A stretch of DNA of 64,000 bases from the NCBI GenBank assembly GCA_902789505.1, contig CADAOO010000007.1, positions 1 to 64,000 of the forward strand, read 5' to 3'. The notes beneath the pieces are model-generated. The model was not told the DNA's origin. It ran no database searches and worked only from the letters and a program-made list of their open reading frames with translations. Positions 53,728 to 61,727 of the stretch are shown here, piece after piece (the stretch's first letter is position 1; each line of letters starts with the position of its first letter). The position numbers were made by a program, and so were the translations under genes. This stretch comes from an uncultured Methanobrevibacter sp. (lineage in GTDB: Archaea > Methanobacteriota > Methanobacteria > Methanobacteriales > Methanobacteriaceae).

Positions 53728-55842
53728 TTATTTGAAGAATTCCCCTTCATCATTCATCCCAACAGGAAACTCGCATCTCTCAAGCCATTCATCAGCAGTA
53801 AGTTCTTCAATGACATCCTTTTTCAAATCGTCAATGAAGTTACTGCGCTGCATTTCGATGAACTCCTCCTCGACATCAGTCCTGTTTTTAAACACTTCCT
53901 CAAAGCCTTCGGGAAGCTGCAGAAGCAGTATCTGTGTCTTGCCCTCATGGGTGAATATGTCGAGAACCTTGAAATTTGAACCTCTTTTGGCGACGTGCAG
54001 GCCCCAGTTGGTATTTTCCTCAAAGCGTGAAAAGTCAGCCATATACTTTGAGAGTATCAGGTACCTGTGGGTTGTCACCATTCCTCCGATTCTTGATGAT
54101 GCATCAAGATACCCTTTTTCTGTGATTATCTGGCCGATTTCATATCTTTCTGCAAGATTCATGTCGAGATTCACGTCACGCACATACCTTGAAGAGCCGT
54201 TGAAAGTTGATGATATGACCATGTATTCCGGAGACTGCATGTCGTTCGGGTCCCTATGATGGTTGAGGTATGGATAGGCCTCCTTGATATATTCTGTGTA
54301 TCTCCAGTCAATGAGATCCTCATTTTCGCAAAGCCTTCTTATTTCATCCCTGACCTGCATCAGCGCAAAGCCGAAGATGTTTTCATCCCCTCCCCATTCA
54401 TCATCTGAAACATAGACAAGGGATTTGTTTTCAGTTGCAAGAAGCCTTTCCTTTAAATCCTTATCCTGCATGAACAGGTAATATGCCGCATTCAGGCATA
54501 CTGTGTATCTGAACTGATTCCAGTGGGCCAGCTGCTCATCGGTTATATTATAGTCGTTTTTGAGCTCCTCAAAGGTTACCTTGTACGGGTTAAGCTCATT
54601 GTATGAGGCTATTTTTGAGTATGTGACCGCATGCTCGATGGAGCTGAAGTGAAGCGCATCTATCCTGAACTCGCATTCATCAGACGGTGTGATGAAGTCA
54701 TTCACCTCAACGGCATCATCTCCAATCTCTGAGTATTTTGGAGATAAATCCTCATCCCATATCATTGAGAGGAATGGAATTCTGCCCAATTTCTTGAATT
54801 TAGGATTTCCCGGGTTGAACCGCCAGTTTTCAGGCCGTGGAAATAGCTTGCCGAATTCCCTATCCCGAGGAGGTTCGTTCATGCAGTAGTCCTCACCTAC
54901 ACCCATTCTCCATCCGATTGTCCAGGCAGTGAATCCCGGAAAGGCAAGCCATCTTGGAGCCGCGTACTTGCCCGGATCGCAGTATGTCTTCATCCTGTCG
55001 GAATCGAAAATATATCCTTCAGACGCTTCTACGACAAAGCCTATTTCCTTAAGGCGCATAATGAATGCATCAAACTCACGGTCGCTTAAAGCATCCATTT
55101 CCCCGTGAAGTTCCCTGAGGGATGCCCTTCTTTTGAGAAACTCCTTGACTGCAGCGAGCTTGTCGCAGATGTAATAATACAAATGGATATCATCGCATTC
55201 GATATGGGTTTTCTGAGGGCTCATGAGGATTTTCTCACCGCAGCCTTCACACACTGAAGAGGTGCTGTCCAGTTTTACCCCACACAGCGGACAGATTTCA
55301 TCATCGGTCATGTACCTTATCATGCCAATCCATTTCATGCAGTACCTTTCATCAAGGCGGCCGGACACGTCAATGTCTGAATGCCTTTTAATTCGCTTAT
55401 ATCCGTCGATTATGCGGCAGTTCAAAAGACTGTCAGTTTCATTAAGCCTGTCAAGACATTCAAGGGCCTTTTCATATTCTTCCTGAGTGATAAGTTCATG
55501 GGCCAGAATTTCAACACTTTGCCTGTCCGAATCTTCATCATTCATGATTTTATAAAGGTCATATGCCATCGGGGCTCTGCCGGATTTTGCAAGGGCTCTG
55601 ATTTTGAAATACCTGTAGTATCTGTCGGCGCGATTCATTTCAAGAATCCTATCTATAATCTCCAGTGCCCCTTCATAGTCCTCAAGGGAGTAAAGGGCCA
55701 TTGCCTTATATGACAACGCTTCAATGTTTTCAAAATCATCATTCAAAATCAAATCTGTTTTTGTGATGACGCCATTCCAGTCACCTTCGGCTGAAAGCAT
55801 CTCACATTCTTCAAGCAGTTTTTCAATAGGTGTGGTTTTCAT
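53728..55842 (-). CDS. TPR / zinc ribbon / NADAR protein with possible ART-like tail, 704 aa
   Basis: Order: TPR repeats (about 1-150, ALSYKAMALYSLEDYEGAL), zinc ribbon (CPLCG 184-188 and CEGCG 198-202), an unassigned helical region, then a NADAR-like (YbiA/DUF1768) domain at about 395-503. The last is supported by FSSIEHAVTYSK, LKERLLATENKSLVYV, EWGGDENIFGFALMQVRDEIR. NADAR hydrolases remove ADP-ribose from nucleobases. The tail (540-650: VISSTFNGSSRY, GYLDASSRI, EGKTQILLL) is suggestive of an ADP-ribosyltransferase fold. If so, writer and eraser are in one chain. The gene ends 174 bp upstream of the GGCT gene on the same strand. Confidence 0.65.
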   Translation of the reverse strand: MKTTPIEKLLEECEMLSAEGDWNGVITKTDLILNDDFENIEALSYKAMALYSLEDYEGALEIIDRILEMNRADRYYRYFKIRALAKSGRAPMAYDLYKIMNDEDSDRQSVEILAHELITQEEYEKALECLDRLNETDSLLNCRIIDGYKRIKRHSDIDVSGRLDERYCMKWIGMIRYMTDDEICPLCGVKLDSTSSVCEGCGEKILMSPQKTHIECDDIHLYYYICDKLAAVKEFLKRRASLRELHGEMDALSDREFDAFIMRLKEIGFVVEASEGYIFDSDRMKTYCDPGKYAAPRWLAFPGFTAWTIGWRMGVGEDYCMNEPPRDREFGKLFPRPENWRFNPGNPKFKKLGRIPFLSMIWDEDLSPKYSEIGDDAVEVNDFITPSDECEFRIDALHFSSIEHAVTYSKIASYNELNPYKVTFEELKNDYNITDEQLAHWNQFRYTVCLNAAYYLFMQDKDLKERLLATENKSLVYVSDDEWGGDENIFGFALMQVRDEIRRLCENEDLIDWRYTEYIKEAYPYLNHHRDPNDMQSPEYMVISSTFNGSSRYVRDVNLDMNLAERYEIGQIITEKGYLDASSRIGGMVTTHRYLILSKYMADFSRFEENTNWGLHVAKRGSNFKVLDIFTHEGKTQILLLQLPEGFEEVFKNRTDVEEEFIEMQRSNFIDDLKKDVIEELTADEWLERCEFPVGMNDEGEFFK

Positions 55843-55997
55843 GATATTAAATATGTTCTAAGTTGTTAATAAAGTTTCTCTTTTATATCATTTCTAGCAT
55901 CCAAGGACAATTCTCTGCAACCTTAAAGCAGTCCATCAGAAAAAATTATTAAAACAATTAACAACAAAGTTACCACAACAATACACGAGGTGATTTC

Positions 55998-56864
55998 ATG
56001 ACCAACTTCTTCGAAGACAGAACTTTAGAGCTTCCGGATGACATAAACCTGCCGTTTTTTGCATACGGAATATTCAAGCCGAGACAAATAGCCCACCCCA
56101 AAATTAAAAGATTTGTAGACGAATACACCAACAATGTTAAAATCAGCTACCTTATGAAACATAGGGACGGCGTTCCTATTCTCATTGAAGGTGAAAACGA
56201 ACGTTTCCAAACCGAAGGCACCATCATCAAATTCAAAGAAGGCAAACAAAGAAAGGCATACGGAACAATATCAAAAACCGAACTGAGAAAGTTATATGAA
56301 TGGAAAACCATAAGCATCAATGGAGAGACAGTCAACGTGCTGTTTGGAGTGAATCCTGAAAACGGCAGTGATTATATCGAAAATAAAAAGGAAAGCATTT
56401 GCTTTGATGGAAAAAATGATCCTTTATTTAAGGAAGCAATTGAACTGATTGAGGAAAATCTGAAATCCAGCGAACACTCCTGGAAAGCGGAAAACTTTTT
56501 TAAACTTCAAATGAACTATATACTGCTCTGGTCTGCAATCGAGAGATATTCAAGCATAAAATATAATAGACCAAAGAAAAAATGGAACAATGAACAATTT
56601 GCAAAAGAAAGACTGTTTAAAAAAGGCATAAAAAAATTTAAAAATAACCGACATATACCAGTATACTCAACAGAAGATTTGGAAATGCATGAATTCGATG
56701 CCGATGATGCATTTAAAACCCTGAATTACTACTATACATTCAGATGCAACATAGTCCACAGAGGCAAATCCATGTACAACGACTATAAAATGCTTAAAAC
56801 AGCTGCAGATGAACTACTTGAAATATTCAAGAATATCCTTGAAGACACCTTCGATGGAGAATAA
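55998..56864 (+). CDS. GGCT-like / HEPN fusion protein, 288 aa
   Basis: N-terminus LPFFAYGIFKPRQIAHPKI (19-37) resembles the YGTL entry of gamma-glutamylcyclotransferase/AIG2 folds, though the Thr-Leu of the motif is replaced. The C-terminal half is helical with FRCNIVHRGK (Arg249, His254), a HEPN Rx4H motif. The start at 55998 follows ACGAGGTGATTTC. The combination of a GGCT-like module with a HEPN RNase is unusual and hints at a toxin with a small-molecule or peptide control module. Confidence 0.6.
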   Translation: MTNFFEDRTLELPDDINLPFFAYGIFKPRQIAHPKIKRFVDEYTNNVKISYLMKHRDGVPILIEGENERFQTEGTIIKFKEGKQRKAYGTISKTELRKLYEWKTISINGETVNVLFGVNPENGSDYIENKKESICFDGKNDPLFKEAIELIEENLKSSEHSWKAENFFKLQMNYILLWSAIERYSSIKYNRPKKKWNNEQFAKERLFKKGIKKFKNNRHIPVYSTEDLEMHEFDADDAFKTLNYYYTFRCNIVHRGKSMYNDYKMLKTAADELLEIFKNILEDTFDGE

Positions 56865-56891
56865 CAAAAAAAAGGAAAATAGCTTAATAAG

Positions 56892-57785
56892 CTATCCCAA
56901 CAGTATGTCAACAATCTGGTTCAGCGCTTCTTTTGACTCGGGAACTCCTGGATAAACGGGATATACGTGGGTCATTTCCCTACCGATAATGAGTTCAACA
57001 TTAACGCCGCTGCCCTTGAGCCTGTTGTAGAACTCCACCACATCCGGATACAGTATCTCATGTGTCCCCACAAACAATGTGGTCTGAGGAAGGCTCATCA
57101 TATCGCCGAACATCGGACTTATCCTGTAGTCCTTCAAATCCAAATCGCCTGCCCAGGCCTTTCCCATTTCGCGGGCACCGTCCACTCCAAGCATCGGATC
57201 AATGTCCCTGTATTCATCATAGTCACCTGACATTGACACGTCAACCCAAGGGGAGAGAAGAATAAGATGTTGAGGCTGCGGCAAATCCCCATATGCCAGA
57301 TATTCACAGAATGCTGCGGACAGTCCGCCTCCTGCGGAATCGCCCATCATAGCAATCGGTTTATTTCTCTTCAAAACATCACTATAGAGCTTTTCAACAA
57401 TTTCATAAGTCTCCTTGTAGGTGTGGTTAGGTGCAAGGGGATATATCGGAGCAATTACTGTTGCATTGGCCTTTTTTGCAAGCTTATCACAGAATTCAAT
57501 GTGAAGGGTGAGAATTTCATTGACGTATGCCCCTCCGTGGAGATATATGATGAAACGTTCGGTATCGGGGTTTTCATTGAATATCACCATCTGGCATCCG
57601 AAGAGTTCCTCTATTTTGACTTTAGTGTGATAAATCCTTTTTGGGAGCTTGTACGGTTCATCCTCCTCCAGTGAACGCTCTTCCAAATGTTCATGCGCCA
57701 TATCGATATCATCCGTTCTCTTTTTAAATGCGGCATGCTTCAATGCCTTTTCATAAACTCTTGACATTTTTGACATTTTTGACAC
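56892..57785 (-). CDS. Alpha/beta hydrolase (HSL/acetyl-esterase type), 297 aa
   Basis: The oxyanion motif HGGAY at 83-87, nucleophile elbow GDSAGGG (Ser150), and EMTHVYPV near the C-terminus for the His fit the hormone-sensitive-lipase family. Typical length. The first residues MSKMSKMS come from a 9-bp tandem repeat (TGTCAAAAA-type) at the start. Cytoplasmic; substrate unknown. Converges with the GGCT-HEPN gene. Confidence 0.85.
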   Translation of the reverse strand: MSKMSKMSRVYEKALKHAAFKKRTDDIDMAHEHLEERSLEEDEPYKLPKRIYHTKVKIEELFGCQMVIFNENPDTERFIIYLHGGAYVNEILTLHIEFCDKLAKKANATVIAPIYPLAPNHTYKETYEIVEKLYSDVLKRNKPIAMMGDSAGGGLSAAFCEYLAYGDLPQPQHLILLSPWVDVSMSGDYDEYRDIDPMLGVDGAREMGKAWAGDLDLKDYRISPMFGDMMSLPQTTLFVGTHEILYPDVVEFYNRLKGSGVNVELIIGREMTHVYPVYPGVPESKEALNQIVDILLG

Positions 57786-57931
57786 CCTAATATTAGTTTT
57801 ATCAGAATTTTATATAAATTTTAGTTGAAAGTAAAAATCATTTTCCAATGATAAAAAAACGGATTCCTTTCACAGGAACCGAATCATGGAAGCAGAAATC
57901 AATGAAAAAAATATCATTTCCATAGGCATGA

Positions 57932-59296
57932 CTATCCCACCTCAAGGATGCCACCTTCGTTTTCGGCTATCCTGTTGGCCAGCATGATTCTCATCACAAC
58001 AAGCATCAGTGCGGATTCAATGACATTCACAATTATCAGTGCCATGAATATGCCGAAGTCCGTCAGTCCAAAGGCATAATCGAATGCTGCCAGGACTGCC
58101 ACAAACAGGACTACGTTGAAAATGAGAAAATACAGTGAGTAGACACTTTTTTCAAGCCCTACATAGACATAATTGCAGGTAACCAGAACCGGATGAACAA
58201 CAAGAATAATCAAAAGAAACATCATAATGTTTCTTACCTCTTCATAAATGATCTGGTCGGATGAGAAAAATGAAAGAATTTCAATATGGCATAACGACAT
58301 GACAACTGCAGTAACTATTCCAATTGCCAGTGCAATCAGAAGTATCCTTCTTACAGTATCTCTAAGCAGTGAAAATCTTTTTGCTCCTGCCAAATGACCT
58401 GTAACAATACATAAACTCTTACTTAAACCCTGAACTGGTGTAAAGACAGTTGTCTGGATTCTCAGCAGCACCACATATGCAAAGGCAGCCACAGGAGTTG
58501 CATAAACGTGAAGAGCATAATTGATTATGACCCCTACAATGCTCAAAAGCAGACCATCAAAAATAATCGGCAGCGCCAGCTTGACTATTTGCCATATTAT
58601 TGTCCAGTCGAACTCAAAACCCTTAAAGTCCACCTTCACAAGGGTGTCTTTGCGTATGTAGAAAAGGTAGATAAAAAGTGAAAATGCAAATCCGCATCCT
58701 ATGATTGTTGCAAATCCGGCTCCCAGCATCCCCATGCCAAAATGGAATATCAGTATCGGGTCCATGACAAGATTAATCAGGTTGCCTGCAATAATGATGA
58801 TTGTGGCTCTTTTTGTATCCCCCTCACTGCCCAAAATGGAAGAGAAGTAATTGTTCATCATCGAAAGAATTATGAATCCCAGAATTGGTGCAAGATATGC
58901 GAATATCAAATCTGCATAGCCGTCAAGATTTACAGCAAAACAGATGCCCCTGATAATTGGAATTCCAATCAGGGGAATGATTATTGAGACTGCAAAAATT
59001 AGAATCATTCCATGCTGAGCATAAATTTTCGTTTTGCCTCGCCTGCGGGCTCCGAATGCATTTGAAATCAGGACGTTGACAGCACGGCCTATCCCATCAC
59101 CCATCTTGCTCAGCACATAGACTGCATTAGAAATGTAGCCCATGCAGACTATTGCTGATGTGCCTATACTTCCAATCCAGTAAAGGTCTGCCACCGCATA
59201 GAATGTATCCAAAAACAAAAGCACAATGATAGGTATTGACAGTGCTATTGTTGATTTTACCGGATTTTCCTGAATACACTTAATATTGTCAATCAT
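57932..59296 (-). CDS. MATE family efflux transporter, 454 aa
   Basis: Twelve hydrophobic segments of two six-helix bundles, beginning VKSTIALSIPIIVLLFLDTFYAVADLYWIG, characteristic of MATE transporters of the DinF/NorM type. Drug or metabolite/Na+(H+) antiport is the usual role. Length is normal. The neighbouring genes are unrelated. Confidence 0.9.
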   Translation of the reverse strand: MIDNIKCIQENPVKSTIALSIPIIVLLFLDTFYAVADLYWIGSIGTSAIVCMGYISNAVYVLSKMGDGIGRAVNVLISNAFGARRRGKTKIYAQHGMILIFAVSIIIPLIGIPIIRGICFAVNLDGYADLIFAYLAPILGFIILSMMNNYFSSILGSEGDTKRATIIIIAGNLINLVMDPILIFHFGMGMLGAGFATIIGCGFAFSLFIYLFYIRKDTLVKVDFKGFEFDWTIIWQIVKLALPIIFDGLLLSIVGVIINYALHVYATPVAAFAYVVLLRIQTTVFTPVQGLSKSLCIVTGHLAGAKRFSLLRDTVRRILLIALAIGIVTAVVMSLCHIEILSFFSSDQIIYEEVRNIMMFLLIILVVHPVLVTCNYVYVGLEKSVYSLYFLIFNVVLFVAVLAAFDYAFGLTDFGIFMALIIVNVIESALMLVVMRIMLANRIAENEGGILEVG

Positions 59297-59332
59297 GATT
59301 ATAGGTATTATGTTGTTTTTGAATCAGAAGAA

Positions 59333-59704
59333 TCATGAAAATCTTCTCAAGTCAAGCTTCCAGTTCTTGTATGCAAGGTCTCTGTCGGTTTCTCTCCATT
59401 CAAGACCCTCCTTCAGGACATTCTTCTTCAGGGTCTGGAGGCTGTGGGATTTCAAATCTGATCCGCGGTAATGCCAGAACTCACCCTTCCTGTAGACGTT
59501 TAAAAAGCCCGTATGATTGGCTTTGTCCGCCTCAAGAGATTTTTGAGCAAGGTCGCTGTCCAGAACCGCCCACTTCAAACCGTGCATTCGAACAAGAAAC
59601 TCCAGGTCCTTCAGGTTGGATGCCGTATGTGACTTTTCGCCGAGAACATACTTCCAGCTCATATCATCCATGAGATAGACATTCATGAATCCCGAAAATT
59701 TCAT
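59333..59704 (-). CDS. Small protein with an internal tandem duplication, 123 aa
   Basis: Two copies of an approximately 55-residue unit: FMNVYLMDDMSWKYVLG...LKWAVLDSDLAQKSL and FLNVYRKGEFWHYRGSD...LEWRETDRDLAYKNW. Shared pattern: FxNVY, W-Y, LKxLxxxV, GLxW, D-DLA. I do not recognise the unit. Confidence 0.65.
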   Translation of the reverse strand: MKFSGFMNVYLMDDMSWKYVLGEKSHTASNLKDLEFLVRMHGLKWAVLDSDLAQKSLEADKANHTGFLNVYRKGEFWHYRGSDLKSHSLQTLKKNVLKEGLEWRETDRDLAYKNWKLDLRRFS

Positions 59705-59844
59705 GTTTAATAGTCTATTTTAATTATGATATAAATTTTACACATTCGAATCTATTGATTTGACCGTGTAAAATTGCATAAATATCATCAAATTGCAGTT
59801 ATTTTAACAAATAAATAAATATAAATACCTTGATAACAAAACAA

Positions 59845-60415
59845 ATGGATATGAACAGACTAAAAAATATTTCAAAAAAGGAGTTGGAATATAACCAATA
59901 TACAGACTACATATTCAAAAGGACTGTCCAAAAGTATGCAAACGGAGTGCTTAAATTTCTGAAAATCCCCTATGAAATCACAAACATGATTTCATCCGAA
60001 CTTACAAGCTAGATAAAATAAGAAATAACGAAACAGTTACCGATGAAACAATAGCATGTCTGCAGCTGATTGCCTATACCGACTACAGTGAATCAACACT
60101 GAAAATTCTTATTGAAACAAGCAGGTTGATAGAGCAATTGAACATTGACATGAATGAAAAGCAGTTTTATACGTTCTGAATGTACTGAGTACAAATATGC
60201 TGAATGAAACTGAGAAAAACAAATTCATGGAGGAAAGAAAAATGATGATAAATCCGAGAGATGAATATTTGGTTAACAAAGGAATAGAAAAAGGAAGACT
60301 AGAAGGAATGGAAAAAGGAAGACTGGAAGTTGCTAAAAAACTACTAGAAAAAATGACCATCAAAGAAGTATCAGAAATAACCGGACTGAGCGAAAAACAA
60401 ATAGAAGAACTCTAG
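59845..60415 (+). pseudogene. Decayed Rpn/PD-(D/E)XK family transposase-nuclease
   Basis: Fragments in succession: TDYIFKRTVQKYANGVL with stop, then TIACLQLIAYTDYSESTLKILIETSRLIEQL, then LVNKGIEKGRLEGMEKGRLE with VAKKLLEKMTIKEVSEITGLSEKQIEEL. The last two are the hallmarks of the C-terminus of Rpn (PDDEXK family) proteins. The catalytic middle is missing, and at least two stops interrupt it. Confidence 0.65.
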
Positions 60416-60639
60416 TCCAAATGCTCAACTATTTCCTCACCTGCATCAGTCAGCCTGTAAATCCTTCCCTTTCTGACTTCCTCGTTTACACATTCCACAA
60501 TGCCTGACTGTTTCAGTTCACGAAGAACATTTGACATGTGGGACCTGTTTATGCCTGTATCCCTTGATATGTCCGTAGGTGTTTTTACCTCATCCTGCAA
60601 TGCCTTAACTGTCCTGTTGCGGTAGGAGGATATGTTCAC
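60412..60639 (-). CDS. Small winged-helix transcription regulator, 75 aa
   Basis: Winged helix-turn-helix of the ArsR/MarR type: RTVKALQDEVKTPTDISRDTGINRSHMSNVLRELKQSGIVECVN, then wing and GRIYRLTDAGEEIVEHL. The GTG start at 60639 is uncertain; the frame continues upstream without stop (VIIDDETLKKIAY) to about 60680. It overlaps the 3' end of the Rpn remnant by 4 nt on the opposite strand. Confidence 0.75.
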   Translation of the reverse strand: MNISSYRNRTVKALQDEVKTPTDISRDTGINRSHMSNVLRELKQSGIVECVNEEVRKGRIYRLTDAGEEIVEHLD

Positions 60640-60719
60640 ATAAGCAATCTTTTTTAATGTCTCATCGTCGATAATAACACAACCTCAATCATAGTTAATA
60701 ATTATTTTATATCTACTTA

Positions 60720-61685
60720 TTAATAACTTTTATCCATAATCTGTGAAAATATTTCCCTTTCACGGCTACTGTCCAAGGAAAGTCCGTCCAAAGCAGCTAT
60801 CTTTCCTTCGATTGCACGGGCAAAATCACCGTCCAAAGTGAAATGAACCGTCAAAAACTCATCATAACATTTCAATGCATCATCAAAACAGTTCACATCA
60901 TTGAAAATGTCTGCCTTCATAAGCAGATGCCTTTTGGAGATTAAAACGGCATGGCGCAGACTTTCAGCACAGTCAAGACCCAGTTCATGACGGCAATATC
61001 CCCGGCCGAAGTATGCCGAATCGTTTTCATGAACATCTATTGACAAATCAAAGCTCTCAAGCGCCTCATCAAAACGTTTCAGCTTAACGAGAGCATGTGC
61101 CTTTTTGTTCAATAGCTTGAAAAGAATGTTGTTTTTGAATTTTGATGAATCAGACAATGCCCTTTCATAAAATCCCAGAGCCTTTTCAAACTCTCCTCTG
61201 GATGCCGCCTCATCGCCCGCATAGATGTTTCTCTTGATTTTCGGAAATGCATCCCTTTCGGCGGATGATTCAGCCAGAAGCATTCTGTGATAATCCTCAT
61301 CGTGTGAATCTGACCTTTTAAAAAATCTCAGTGCCTTGACGAAGTGTCCCTGTCCGCAGAGGGCATGGGATTTGCCGATTAATGCCCCACAATATCTGGA
61401 ATCATAATACAGGACATCATCAAAACAGCCAATGGCTCTGGAATACCTTTCAGAATTCAGAAAATCGATTCCCTCATCGAGAATGTTTTTGATTTCGATT
61501 TCCTTTAAAAGATGTTCCTTCAAAAAGAAGGGATTCAAATTTTCAGGGCTGATTCTTTCAAAAAACGGATCATCCAAGGAAATCCATCCTGTGGATGCAG
61601 CGCCAAATCCAATCCTTACACTGCCGGCGTTTTCAAGAACAGTTAAATCTTCACATATTTGCGAAAGCTCTTCCGGTGTCATCAT
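60720..61685 (-). CDS. TPR protein, 321 aa
   Basis: Repeated helical pairs (AIGCFDDVLYYDSRYCGALIG, ALGFYERALSDSSKFKN, ALESFDLSIDVHENDSAYFGRG, ALKCYDEFLTVHFTLDGD) identify TPR units from about residue 75 on. The first 70 residues are a separate, poorly defined domain. It is 42 bp downstream of the helicase gene on the same strand and may share its transcript. Confidence 0.8.
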   Translation of the reverse strand: MMTPEELSQICEDLTVLENAGSVRIGFGAASTGWISLDDPFFERISPENLNPFFLKEHLLKEIEIKNILDEGIDFLNSERYSRAIGCFDDVLYYDSRYCGALIGKSHALCGQGHFVKALRFFKRSDSHDEDYHRMLLAESSAERDAFPKIKRNIYAGDEAASRGEFEKALGFYERALSDSSKFKNNILFKLLNKKAHALVKLKRFDEALESFDLSIDVHENDSAYFGRGYCRHELGLDCAESLRHAVLISKRHLLMKADIFNDVNCFDDALKCYDEFLTVHFTLDGDFARAIEGKIAALDGLSLDSSREREIFSQIMDKSY

Positions 61686-61727
61686 GATTATTTATAACTT
61701 GAATACGATAAATAACTTTTCAATGTT

